Below, piece after piece: positions 1 to 7,599 of a stretch of DNA of 57,865 nucleotides. How positions within the stretch are numbered: position 1 is the stretch's first letter; the number at the start of each line of letters is the position of its first letter. The DNA lies in assembly GCA_021324135.1 (NCBI GenBank), contig JAJPJO010000349.1:1-57865 (forward strand), in the 5' to 3' direction. The notes beneath the pieces were generated by a model. It was not told the DNA's origin. It made no database searches and worked only from the letters and a program-made list of their open reading frames with translations. The position numbers and the translations under genes are program-made. The stretch comes from Pseudomonadota bacterium. GTDB lineage: Bacteria > Cyanobacteriota > Vampirovibrionia > Obscuribacterales > Obscuribacteraceae.

Positions 1-88
1 AGATCGGAGAAGCGCCCGCCAAGCCGAAGTCGAAAAAATGGAAAAGGAAGTATCGCAAGTAATTGCCGACAAGCGATACCACCCTTAA
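1..88 (+). CDS. 3' end of a truncated gene, product unknown
   Basis: An open frame enters from the left edge and stops with TAA at 86-88. The visible 28 residues are charged and helix-prone (RQAEVEKMEKEVSQVIADKR in the middle), like the end of a coiled-coil or amphipathic helix. It converges on the NUDIX gene 39 bases further on. No function can be assigned from this fragment. The open frame and composition support coding, but the piece is short. Confidence 0.45.
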   Translation, partial: DRRSARQAEVEKMEKEVSQVIADKRYHP

Positions 89-127
89 TGCCATCAAGGG
101 GCATGACAAAAGTTTTCGACTGAAGAT

Positions 128-625
128 CTACGGCGCCCGGCCGTTGCCCTCGAAATATTTTCGGATCATTTTGCGATGCAGATCGAAACAAACATTCTTG
201 GGCAAATCTCGTTCTTTGAAGACTCTGACTTCGCTGGCGTCATCGCCTGGTTTCATCGTTCCACCGACGAACTCGGCCAGGTAAAACAAGATGATCACGT
301 TGATACCACGACCGGGTGAGTGAGCTCCAAGGATGCTTTTCACTTGCACCTCCAGACCCGTCTCCTCCAGAACTTCCCGCATGGCAGCTTCCTCCGGGCA
401 CTCGCGCGCTTCGATGAAGCCGCCGGGCAGGCACCAATCGTCGACGAACGGCTCGACATTGCGCCGCACCAGGACGAGACCGCCATCCATCGGAATGAGC
501 GTGGCGGTTACAGGCTTGGGATTGTCCCAGTGGACGAACTCACAACTCGTGCAGGCAATGCGGTCCCGCCCGCCGATGGCGAGCAGGCGGACACTATTTG
601 CGCACAAAGGGCAGCACTTCAACAA
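128..625 (-). CDS. NUDIX hydrolase with N-terminal zinc ribbon
   Basis: A 165-residue protein likely to hydrolyse a nucleoside diphosphate linked to another moiety, in the cytosol. Residues 5-30 hold a CPLC...CTSC zinc ribbon like the one that precedes the NUDIX fold in NudC-type NADH pyrophosphatases. The NUDIX box follows (GGFIEARECPEEAAM, then REVLEETGL), with the metal-binding glutamates of REVLEE intact. The frame has an in-frame stop 9 bases before the tandem TTG TTG, so a TTG start at 625 is forced; an AAGAGG-like ribosome site lies about 12 bases upstream. It is shorter than NudC and lacks its SQPWPFPxS motif, so the substrate is open. It stands alone, convergent with the fragment at 1-88. 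Confidence 0.85.
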   Translation of the reverse strand: MLKCCPLCANSVRLLAIGGRDRIACTSCEFVHWDNPKPVTATLIPMDGGLVLVRRNVEPFVDDWCLPGGFIEARECPEEAAMREVLEETGLEVQVKSILGAHSPGRGINVIILFYLAEFVGGTMKPGDDASEVRVFKERDLPKNVCFDLHRKMIRKYFEGNGRAP

Positions 626-1024
626 CGCGGTCTAAGCCTCTTGCTACCTTGGATTTTACCAATCAATCGGCCGGTTCCATTCTCTATTAAACAATTGCCG
701 GGCTTGGCAAGACAGCGAAAAAACGAATTTTTGTCTAAATGTGGCGATTCGGATCGATGGCTGTCGAATCCGGTCCCAGCCAGGGCTGGCTGCCGCTTTG
801 CAACGACACCTGGGTCCGATAACGCCCCGATATACTATTGCATCCTGGAATATCGCTGTTAATATTTCCCGGAAGGGTGGCATCAGAAATCTTTTTGTCT
901 ATGCATACCTTGTGTGGAATTGGGAATAAAAATACCAGCGAAAAAAGGCAGAATCGCTTCGTGAGATCACATCGACCTCGCTCGCTCATATCCTCGGTTC
1001 GAGGCTAGGTTAGGAGTCCTCAGG
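626..1024. other. Intergenic, upstream of the small peptide gene
   Basis: About 400 bases between the NUDIX start and the 61-residue peptide gene. Several short frames exist but none has a ribosome-binding site. Apart from the Shine-Dalgarno AGGAG at 1012-1016 I see no Fur-like site, convincing promoter or strong hairpin. Confidence 0.4.
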
Positions 1025-1210
1025 ATGAACACGGAAACCCTCATAGAAACCAACACCAAACAGGCACAAGCTACGAGCCCCACAAATCAAAAACCGCAAA
1101 CCGGCGGGAGTAAAGAGGCAGAGCGTGCACATTGCGGAAACGGCGTGTGCGAGGTAGCCTGGAAGCCATTACCAGTCAAACCGGGCGTCAAGCAACCCGA
1201 GAACAAGTAA
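1025..1210 (+). CDS. Small Cys-containing peptide, 61 residues, possible RiPP-type precursor
   Basis: The ATG at 1025 has a near-ideal Shine-Dalgarno AGGAG at 1012-1016 (8-base spacing), so I take the gene as real. The product has no signal peptide or membrane segment. Its first 30 residues are polar and rich in T, Q, N and K, followed by GG at 27-28. The C-terminal part holds AHCGNGVCEVAWKPLPVKPG, with two cysteines four residues apart, a Trp and several prolines. A polar leader, a GG and a Cys-rich core is the general layout of a ribosomal precursor peptide, but no RiPP-specific enzyme is recognisable nearby, so this is only a hypothesis. The alternative is a small metal- or thiol-binding protein. 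It converges on the Rieske gene. Confidence 0.6.
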   Translation: MNTETLIETNTKQAQATSPTNQKPQTGGSKEAERAHCGNGVCEVAWKPLPVKPGVKQPENK

Positions 1211-1401
1211 GTAGATATTCTTTCTGCACGGGGTGTAGATCGAGGATGTCACGTGCCAAGCATACGTGACAAATATTTACTATCTTATTTAATAAGCACC
1301 ATATTTAGTGGCAAACGAAAGAAAGCCAAGCAAGGCTCAACACCTTGCTCGACGATCTTTCGCTTGTCCACAGAGTCCACTTCACGCCTCAGGAAGCCGG
1401 A

Positions 1402-2547
1402 TCAGGCTCCGCCGTCGGGCTCCTGCTCGTTCGCTTCCTCGTCCTCGCGGCGCTGCCAGCCCCTGCCGAAGGCGTCATTCTCCTTGCGCACGGGCGAAGG
1501 AATGATGGTGAGCAGTCCGCGGTTTTCCGTTTGGTAGACATGCCTTTCGATGCGGTTGCCCGCTGCCAGCAGACTGTCGTACATGTGGCGGCAGGCAGCC
1601 AGGTAGCGATCGACCTTGATCGGAACCGGGCGAGGCAGGACTTCCGGAACGCAGGTGGCGATGACCTCGCTGTCCTCCCGGAGAATCTGCTCGCGGGCGC
1701 CTGCAAGGCTGCTGTTCTGCTCTTCGGAGCGCTCGTAGTTCTTGCAGTTGTACATGACGACGAGCACCTCCCTGCTCTCCCAGTCGAGAGGCGTGAAAGT
1801 GAACAGCGTCACGTCTTTGAACCCGCCGACCGAGAAGCTGTTCACCACCACGGTGGGAGCGTGGTAGTGACAGTCCACCGTCACATCGGGGTTGGCGTCC
1901 GTCTCGAGAACGCTGAGCGGGAAGAACCAGTTCTTCGTGTTGAGCTTGACCTTCACCGAGCAGGTGATGTCGTGCTCGCCCTTGTTCACCTCGTACTCGC
2001 CGACGAACGGGAAATCGCCATTGCCGAACGTCTCGGGGTGCAGGTACGAGAAGTGCGTGAAGTCGAGGAGGTTCTCGAGCATGGCACGTACCGAGCCGGT
2101 CCATTTCAAGTGATAGTAACTCTTGTGGAACGCCGGGTCGTCGAACTCGGGGATGGTAACGAGCGGCGGGCGTTCGTTCTCCGCCAGGTCGCCGAGGAAC
2201 ACCCAGAGCAGGTCGTACTTCAGCACGACCGGGTACGAATCGACCATGAGCAGCGACGGAACCGACTTGGGCGCAAGGATGGCAGGCATCGTCGTGCACT
2301 TGCCGCCGGGACCGAAGGCGCACTGGTGGTACCTGCAGACGAGGCTGCCGTCCTTGACGCAGCCGAGGCTAAGGGCAGCGCCCATGTGGGGGCAGACGTC
2401 GTTGAGCGCAACATAGTTGCCCTCGCTGGAAAGAAAGAGTGCCAGGTGTTGCCCGAGCACGACCTTGCGCAGCGGCTGAGTTTCCGTAGTCAACTCAGAC
2501 ACGTGCGCAATTGGATACCAGGAGTTTTTGAGCCACTGTGATTTCAT
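1402..2547 (-). CDS. Rieske [2Fe-2S] oxygenase, PaO/chlorophyllide-oxygenase-like
   Basis: A 381-residue oxygenase alpha-type subunit. The Rieske motif is complete: CPH at 52-54 and CRYH at 71-74 give the two Cys and two His ligands of the 2Fe-2S cluster. The mononuclear iron site follows as DFTHFSYLH (D162, H165, H170). This arrangement belongs to the pheophorbide a oxygenase/Lls1/vanillate monooxygenase group, which hydroxylates or demethylates ring substrates using electrons from a separate reductase. I chose the ATG at 2547 (MKSQWLKNSW) because AGAGGA lies just upstream and the fold begins there; an upstream frame to 2685 has no such support. It diverges from the methyltransferase at 3108 across a Fur box. 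Its third codon positions are richer in G+C than those of the neighbouring cluster genes, so it may have a separate origin. Confidence 0.88.
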   Translation of the reverse strand: MKSQWLKNSWYPIAHVSELTTETQPLRKVVLGQHLALFLSSEGNYVALNDVCPHMGAALSLGCVKDGSLVCRYHQCAFGPGGKCTTMPAILAPKSVPSLLMVDSYPVVLKYDLLWVFLGDLAENERPPLVTIPEFDDPAFHKSYYHLKWTGSVRAMLENLLDFTHFSYLHPETFGNGDFPFVGEYEVNKGEHDITCSVKVKLNTKNWFFPLSVLETDANPDVTVDCHYHAPTVVVNSFSVGGFKDVTLFTFTPLDWESREVLVVMYNCKNYERSEEQNSSLAGAREQILREDSEVIATCVPEVLPRPVPIKVDRYLAACRHMYDSLLAAGNRIERHVYQTENRGLLTIIPSPVRKENDAFGRGWQRREDEEANEQEPDGGA

Positions 2548-2990
2548 AACCAGTCCTCTCATTGTTTGCTGGCATCGCGCAGCGATACCAGTTGCCGGAA
2601 GTTTTTGGAGGTGAAACAAGCGCCACACTCGAAGGACAGCAAATTCGAGCAACGAATTCGGTCCGACGAAATGGCGCCCAATCAATCCAGTGGCAGGTTG
2701 GCGGGCCGAGCATCAATCACATTTGCAAGCACGAAGCCATGACGAATCCCCCTCGCCGGTAGGACCGAATCAGCTTCCAGGCGCGAGCGAGTGTGATTAT
2801 TGATTTCGGCTGAGATTTCCTGCCATGTGAATCGAGAGATTACTGGTACGAACTTACTAACTGCTTCTCACTACATTCAAGAATCTTGGCAACAAACGGT
2901 AATAAGTATCCCATCTTAAGGACATGGTAGAGCCGTCGGACACTTACGGGGCAATTTTTGGGGCATTTACCGGGAGGTTTCGGAGGTTCA

Positions 2991-3020
2991 TTGACTAATG
3001 ATAATGAAAGTGGTTATCAT
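2991..3020 (+). promoter_or_regulatory. Putative sigma-70 promoter overlapped by a Fur box
   Basis: TTGACT (2991-2996) and TATCAT (3015-3020) are separated by 18 bases and point toward the methyltransferase ATG at 3108. The Fur-like palindrome lies between and across these elements, the classical position for repression by occlusion. The hexamers match consensus only moderately; the coincidence with the palindrome raises my confidence. Confidence 0.5.
3000..3018. promoter_or_regulatory. Fur box (iron-responsive operator), site 1
   Basis: GATAATGAAAGTGGTTATC matches the Fur consensus GATAATGATAATCATTATC at 15 of 19 positions. It sits inside a longer perfect inverted repeat, AATGATAA at 2997-3004 and TTATCATT at 3014-3021. 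It lies between the divergent Rieske and methyltransferase genes and could control either or both. Known role of such sites: Fur with Fe(II) represses iron-acquisition genes. Confidence 0.75.
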
Positions 3021-3107
3021 TTTCGCCTAGCATATGTTGCGCTAAGCTGATTTTTTTCGCGGCCTTTCCGCCTTTTTCCGCTTTATGAACATTGCGGTAC
3101 ATCAAGG

Positions 3108-3872
3108 ATGAACCAAACGAAACTGACAAACGAATACGTAAGTGGCTGGAGGTATTGGTCGGACCGTCATCACCCCGCCGATTTTGAAATCGGCGTTATT
3201 CAAGATTTCTGGGGCGAACCGCTTGTCGATAAAAAGGTTCTCGAGGTTGGTTGCGGCGACGGACGAGTGCTGACAAAACTGGCCTCGCACTGCCGCGAAA
3301 TCGTCGGCATCGATACGAACAGCAGATTGACGGATTCCCTACAATCCGCTCAGACAGCGCTTCCAGCCAATGCCTCTGTACACAACATGAGCGGCACTGA
3401 TTTGCATTTTGCCTATGGAAGTTTCGATCTTGTGATCTTTCCATGGTGTCTGCATCAGTTTCCCGATCCCGAGCAGGCTTTTTCAGAAGCCAGGCGGGTC
3501 CTGAAGCCACAAGGAAGAGTGATCGTCTTCGGATTGACGCCAGGTGGTCCATACGAAATTGTCGCCGAGAAGTTGAATCTCTATCCCGGACCACAGGTAA
3601 ATCCAGTAGATGCTTATGAGAAGCCGCTGAAGAAAGTCTTCGGCGCGATCAAGGCAACGAAAACTGTAGGTTGGGAAAATGATGATTTGCGTTTCGGATT
3701 TCGCTTTGCCGATTTTGATGAAGCGCTGAAAGCCTGGCGCTGGGCGCTTCTGCACTGGCACGATCACGATCCGACTGAAAGTGATATCGAGATTCTGAGG
3801 GAAGCACTCAATGAATACAAGATAGGCGAGCAGCTATTCATGCCGACTTGCGGCATTCTGTATTTTGTTTAG
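3108..3872 (+). CDS. Class I SAM-dependent methyltransferase
   Basis: A 254-residue cytosolic methyltransferase of the UbiE/Methyltransf_11 type. Motif I (SAM binding) is VLEVGCGDGRVL, the acidic end of strand 2 is VGIDTN, and motif IV is FDLVIFPWCLHQF, followed by the usual ARRVLKPQGRV segment. The substrate cannot be read from sequence. The ATG at 3108 is preceded by AAGG at very short spacing. It is the first gene downstream of Fur box 1 and convergent with the second methyltransferase, so it probably acts in the same iron-regulated pathway as the minus-strand operon, perhaps tailoring the product by O- or N-methylation. That pathway role is inference. Confidence 0.88.
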   Translation: MNQTKLTNEYVSGWRYWSDRHHPADFEIGVIQDFWGEPLVDKKVLEVGCGDGRVLTKLASHCREIVGIDTNSRLTDSLQSAQTALPANASVHNMSGTDLHFAYGSFDLVIFPWCLHQFPDPEQAFSEARRVLKPQGRVIVFGLTPGGPYEIVAEKLNLYPGPQVNPVDAYEKPLKKVFGAIKATKTVGWENDDLRFGFRFADFDEALKAWRWALLHWHDHDPTESDIEILREALNEYKIGEQLFMPTCGILYFV

Positions 3873-3903
3873 AAACTTTGTGCGTTCTTCGTGATTATTG
3901 AAA

Positions 3904-4722
3904 TCATTCTGCAACCAGGAAAAAGAACATTGTTCCATCACCAGGTTCGGTGATTTCGCCACGTTGTTCATTGATGTAGATCAAGCGACCGATCGAAAAT
4001 CCGCTTCGTTTGAAAATTTCGCTCAGCTCGTCATAACTGTGATAGTGAGCAAAAGATATGACATCATGATCGACGCGACGATAGAAGAAGTCGCCAAGCT
4101 CGTATCCCTGCTCCGCCAGATTTTCACTGCGGAACTGCTCCTTAACCGCCTCACCCCAACCAGATCGATCGTTCAAATCAGGCACATCCACAACGAATGT
4201 CGCACCGCGTTTCAGCACCTGGTGAAGCTTTACAAAGAAGGCAAGTCGATCTTCGTAGCCGACCAAACCTTCGATTGCGTTCAAGCACATGCCGGCATCA
4301 AAAGTATTGTCCGGTAGATCGACATCCTGGAACGAACCGCAAACGGCTTCCAAACCGTTTTTTCGAGCGCTCTCACACATATCTGGACTGATATCCACAC
4401 ATGTAATGGCGAAGTCCAGTTTGCTCTCGTTTCTGATCGCGATTTCACGAGCGCCGGTGCCGGCGCCGATGGAGAGTAGTTTTTTGATATTGCCGCGCTC
4501 GCGCAATGCACCGGCGACCAGACTTTCCGACATACGCAAATACTTGCTTCGCATGTCGTTGGTATTGAATTCATCAAAACCTTTGGAGACGACGTTATAG
4601 TAGTTGGCCAGCATGTCCTTAATCTGCTTGACGCTCGGCCGCGGCTTAATCGCCTCCAGAAGCTCATAGCTGGGATAGTTGAGGACGGGCTTTTCCTGTT
4701 TTGCTTGGGCTTCGGTGGTCAT
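3904..4722 (-). CDS. Class I SAM-dependent methyltransferase, last gene of the cluster operon
   Basis: A 272-residue methyltransferase with motif I LLSIGAGTGAREIAI and acidic TCVDISPDM. About 70 N-terminal residues come before the SAM fold. The start at 4722 (MTTEAQAK) has GAGGAG five bases upstream; the longer frame to 4764 has no such site. It follows the transporter by 44 bases and is the 3'-most gene of the eight-gene minus-strand operon. It is not closely similar to the methyltransferase at 3108, so the pathway may include two distinct methylations. The substrate is unknown. Confidence 0.87.
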   Translation of the reverse strand: MTTEAQAKQEKPVLNYPSYELLEAIKPRPSVKQIKDMLANYYNVVSKGFDEFNTNDMRSKYLRMSESLVAGALRERGNIKKLLSIGAGTGAREIAIRNESKLDFAITCVDISPDMCESARKNGLEAVCGSFQDVDLPDNTFDAGMCLNAIEGLVGYEDRLAFFVKLHQVLKRGATFVVDVPDLNDRSGWGEAVKEQFRSENLAEQGYELGDFFYRRVDHDVISFAHYHSYDELSEIFKRSGFSIGRLIYINEQRGEITEPGDGTMFFFLVAE

Positions 4723-4766
4723 TGTCGCTCCTCTTGTGGTTCGATCATAGCTATCCATGCGCATGT

Positions 4767-6050
4767 TCAGCGTCTTGAGGACGCTGTTTCTTCACGTGTT
4801 GAACATTCAGAAACTTTGGTGAAGTTTCCATCGTCCGATGGAATTGGTTGAACGTGGTCCTCCATGCGCCGCTCAGGCAGCCACTTCAAGCAGATGCCGC
4901 AGAATGCCGTAAAGGCTGCCGACATCAGAATCAGCCACGAGAAGTGCTCCTGAAGAACATTGGCATACAGGTAACCGCCAATACTTACAGATGCCAAAGA
5001 CATCAGATTATAAAGCGCCATGAGGAGACCCATGATGATCGACTCTGCGCCTTTTGGTGTCACATCTGTTGCCAGACCGATCAGCACCAGTGTGGCGATC
5101 ATGTTGATCATACCGCGGAAAAACTCGAGAAGCGCAGCTGACAGAGGACTCCCGAGGAGCAGATATAAAAGGGTGCTTGCCGTTCCCAGGAATACAATTG
5201 TCTGAGCTTGATTCTTTGAGGAGAAGCGGCTGAGCCATTGATGAATCAACAGCGCTCCAGCAAGCATGCCACAAGCGTTTAGCGCACCAAGCTGACCGAT
5301 GAGCAGTTGCGAGAACTGCAGTTTATTCGTCAAATGAAAATAAAGCGGTGTTCCGAAGCTTGGACTGAAGCTCCACAAAGCAATGAAAATCGCCACAGCT
5401 ACGAGCTCTTTCGATGTAAGCGATCGAAAAATAGCTCGCCGCAAAATCCTTCCATCGAGCGGCTTCGTTTGCCTCGGCTCCTCAATCAACAACATACTTG
5501 CCAGTGAGGCGCCCAGCAATGCGGTGGCACAAAGGAGAGAGGCGCTCTGCAAAGCCTGAGCCGGCGCTTGAGAGGAGCACAGGAACCCTGCCAAAAAAAC
5601 GGCTAATGTGCTGGACAGGTAATAGATGCAAGCTTGCAATGCGAACATTTTTTTGTGCCTGTTTGTCAGGCTGCATTTGAAAACAACCAGACCGTAGAGA
5701 AGGGTTGTGCACGCAGCCATGCCGATCGAGTTCAAGATCATTCCTGGAAGAAGCCAGGACGCACCTTGCCATGCGACCAGGAGAACGCCGATGGAAGCGA
5801 TGAGAAACGTAAGGGAAACATACCATTGCCAGCGCTTTCCAAAGAGTGGAAAGGCATCACTGGCGACACCAAACACGACCTTAATCGTCCAGGGTATCAT
5901 GAGCAGCGACTGAAAACCGGCTACCTGAGCGGCGTTACAATGCTGAGCCCTGAGAAGGAAGTATTCCAGCGGTTGATTCATCAGGGAAAAATGTTGCCCG
6001 ATTCCCTGAGCGATCCATGCTATGACAAAGAATGTGAAGAATTTATCCAC
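4767..6050 (-). CDS. MFS transporter of the BT1 (folate/biopterin) type, probable exporter
   Basis: A protein of about 427 residues with roughly twelve hydrophobic segments, placed in the inner membrane. The N-terminal signature is that of BT1 carriers: QPLEYFLLR, then a segment containing SLLMIPWTIKVVFGVASD and FPLFGKRW. BT1 carriers elsewhere move pterins and folates. Here, inside a putative metallophore operon, export of the product or import of its metal complex is more likely (inference from context). I prefer GTG at 6050, with GCAGG about 8 bases upstream, over TTG at 6056. It lies 25 bases after the DGNHR-motif gene and 44 before the methyltransferase. The C-terminal 40 residues are polar and probably cytoplasmic. 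Confidence 0.82.
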   Translation of the reverse strand: MDKFFTFFVIAWIAQGIGQHFSLMNQPLEYFLLRAQHCNAAQVAGFQSLLMIPWTIKVVFGVASDAFPLFGKRWQWYVSLTFLIASIGVLLVAWQGASWLLPGMILNSIGMAACTTLLYGLVVFKCSLTNRHKKMFALQACIYYLSSTLAVFLAGFLCSSQAPAQALQSASLLCATALLGASLASMLLIEEPRQTKPLDGRILRRAIFRSLTSKELVAVAIFIALWSFSPSFGTPLYFHLTNKLQFSQLLIGQLGALNACGMLAGALLIHQWLSRFSSKNQAQTIVFLGTASTLLYLLLGSPLSAALLEFFRGMINMIATLVLIGLATDVTPKGAESIIMGLLMALYNLMSLASVSIGGYLYANVLQEHFSWLILMSAAFTAFCGICLKWLPERRMEDHVQPIPSDDGNFTKVSECSTREETASSRR

Positions 6051-6075
6051 TAACAAACCTGCTCAACCGTGTTGA

Positions 6076-7599
6076 CTAGCCAATCCCGGCGGTGCAGCGG
6101 GCGGGCGTCGAGTGATGATGCAAATGAGCCATTTCCGATTTCCCGTCTGCGTGATTGAACCCCTGATGCTTCACGAGATCAAACCAGGGCATGGGCACGG
6201 CATCGGTGAAGTGATATGAGGCTCGCGGCGGCAACACCGTATCACTTGTCTGCGCCAACTCTTCATACAAGGATGGCGGCACGCGCTGCAGAAGACCTTG
6301 CCGATCGTGGGACTCCTTCTCCACAGTGCCCATCGAATATTCCGGCAGCATGACTACAGGCAGTTTGCGGATCATGGCAGCACTGCGCATGGCCGGCTTA
6401 AGGACATGGTTCAAACGCATGCACTTCTCGCTATCGGCAAGAAATGATGCTAGCTGCCTCAGGCTCTCATAGAGTGAAACAGGTCCAAGTGCTTCGCTGT
6501 GCGCGTTCACATAATCTCTGACCTGGCTCAAGAATACCTCGTTGGATAAAGACCATTCGGTGTGCATGCAATGCTTCAGGATATTCCATATCCAGGACGC
6601 CGTCACTCTGTGGTTTCCATCAGCAACGCTGTCGAATTCGTTCACCACCACTGGTGCAAATCCACGCGCTGGAATGTTGAAGATTTCTTCGATCAGGCGT
6701 TCAGGCACGCATAGTTCAGTTGCCCGTATCTGGCTCAGGGGCATGAATCCGACATCGAGCCAAGTATTTGAATAATAGCCGGACGCGACCGGTGCGATGC
6801 GACTGACGAACGTTTCATAACTGGCAAACGTCTCTAACTCGAAGAGGAATGGCAGCAGGTTTTCATCAGTCAGCTGCCGGCGCGTTTCCTCGATGACCCG
6901 GCTTGCGACTGCGACGGCGAACTTGGAGTACACCGGCGGAGTACTGTCGGTCCAGGCTGCGTGGATAACCTTGAGGCATGCGAGTTCGGGAGATTCCGAA
7001 CCGTTTAATGCCAGACGGGCTTGATCTTTCAGGCTCTCGAGAAACTGAGCGGCAGAGAAATTTGGCTGATTCGCGTTCGGTATGCCCGAGTATTCCGCCG
7101 TCACGAACTGCAAAGACGGCTGCGCTATGTCAGCCCACGGCCAAAACGGCGCTTCATCGAGCCCCTGTTTGCGTAGCGTGACATCGTGAAAACGCACATG
7201 AGGTGAGCCTTCTTGATACAGAAAAAGGGCGAGGAATTGCTCGAAGGCGAGCGAGCCCCGATAGCGAAACGATCCGGTCGAACCCGGGGCCAAAACGGTA
7301 TTGCCTGGAAACAAGGAGAGCAAGCGAGGCCATGTATCCCTGAACTTGAGCGCTGCCTGAACGCGCCGAGAGTAGAACTGATTCCAGATGCGCACCAGAT
7401 GTCGCGGCACATCGGCAGCCCCGATAATGCAATCGAGGCCGCTATGATTATCCAGGCTGGCGAGATCGTCGGCATCCAGACTTACAAGAGGCAATGACTT
7501 CTGAGAGCTGTAGGCGGATTTGTCCGGGTGGCGAAATCCATGGGCAACGCCACGCGCTAAAGGCTGGAAGCTCAATTCTCCTGCCAGTGAGGTGCTCAT
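6076..7599 (-). CDS. Unknown protein with ParB/sulfiredoxin-like DGNHR segment
   Basis: A 507-residue protein I do not recognise as a whole. The only familiar part is residues 286-340: MPLSQIRATEL, then a helix, then FAPVVVNEFDSVADGNHRV with DGNHR at 327-331. That order (P-x-x-x-I-R, helix, pV-V-x-E, DGxHR) is the core of the ParB/sulfiredoxin fold. One branch of that fold, SbnI/SerK, phosphorylates free serine to O-phosphoserine for the cysteine-synthase-like enzyme SbnA in staphyloferrin B synthesis. An SbnA-like enzyme is encoded in the same operon, so a serine-kinase role is an attractive inference. The length is about twice that of SbnI and the N-terminal 280 residues are unexplained. 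The start at 7599 has AAGGAG eight bases upstream and overlaps the stop of the GNAT gene as ATGA, indicating translational coupling. Confidence 0.8.
   Translation of the reverse strand: MSTSLAGELSFQPLARGVAHGFRHPDKSAYSSQKSLPLVSLDADDLASLDNHSGLDCIIGAADVPRHLVRIWNQFYSRRVQAALKFRDTWPRLLSLFPGNTVLAPGSTGSFRYRGSLAFEQFLALFLYQEGSPHVRFHDVTLRKQGLDEAPFWPWADIAQPSLQFVTAEYSGIPNANQPNFSAAQFLESLKDQARLALNGSESPELACLKVIHAAWTDSTPPVYSKFAVAVASRVIEETRRQLTDENLLPFLFELETFASYETFVSRIAPVASGYYSNTWLDVGFMPLSQIRATELCVPERLIEEIFNIPARGFAPVVVNEFDSVADGNHRVTASWIWNILKHCMHTEWSLSNEVFLSQVRDYVNAHSEALGPVSLYESLRQLASFLADSEKCMRLNHVLKPAMRSAAMIRKLPVVMLPEYSMGTVEKESHDRQGLLQRVPPSLYEELAQTSDTVLPPRASYHFTDAVPMPWFDLVKHQGFNHADGKSEMAHLHHHSTPARCTAGIG

Larger units (their letters stand above)
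2548..3107. other. Divergent intergenic region
   Basis: This 560-base spacer separates the divergent Rieske and methyltransferase genes. The only strong signal is the Fur box with its overlapping promoter at 2991-3021. The rest contains no frame with a ribosome-binding site. Confidence 0.5.

Noticed and set aside
1345..2541. A 398-codon plus-strand frame opposite the Rieske gene
   Set aside because: The minus strand has intact Rieske and iron-site motifs and a ribosome site; the plus frame is a by-product of G+C-rich codons.
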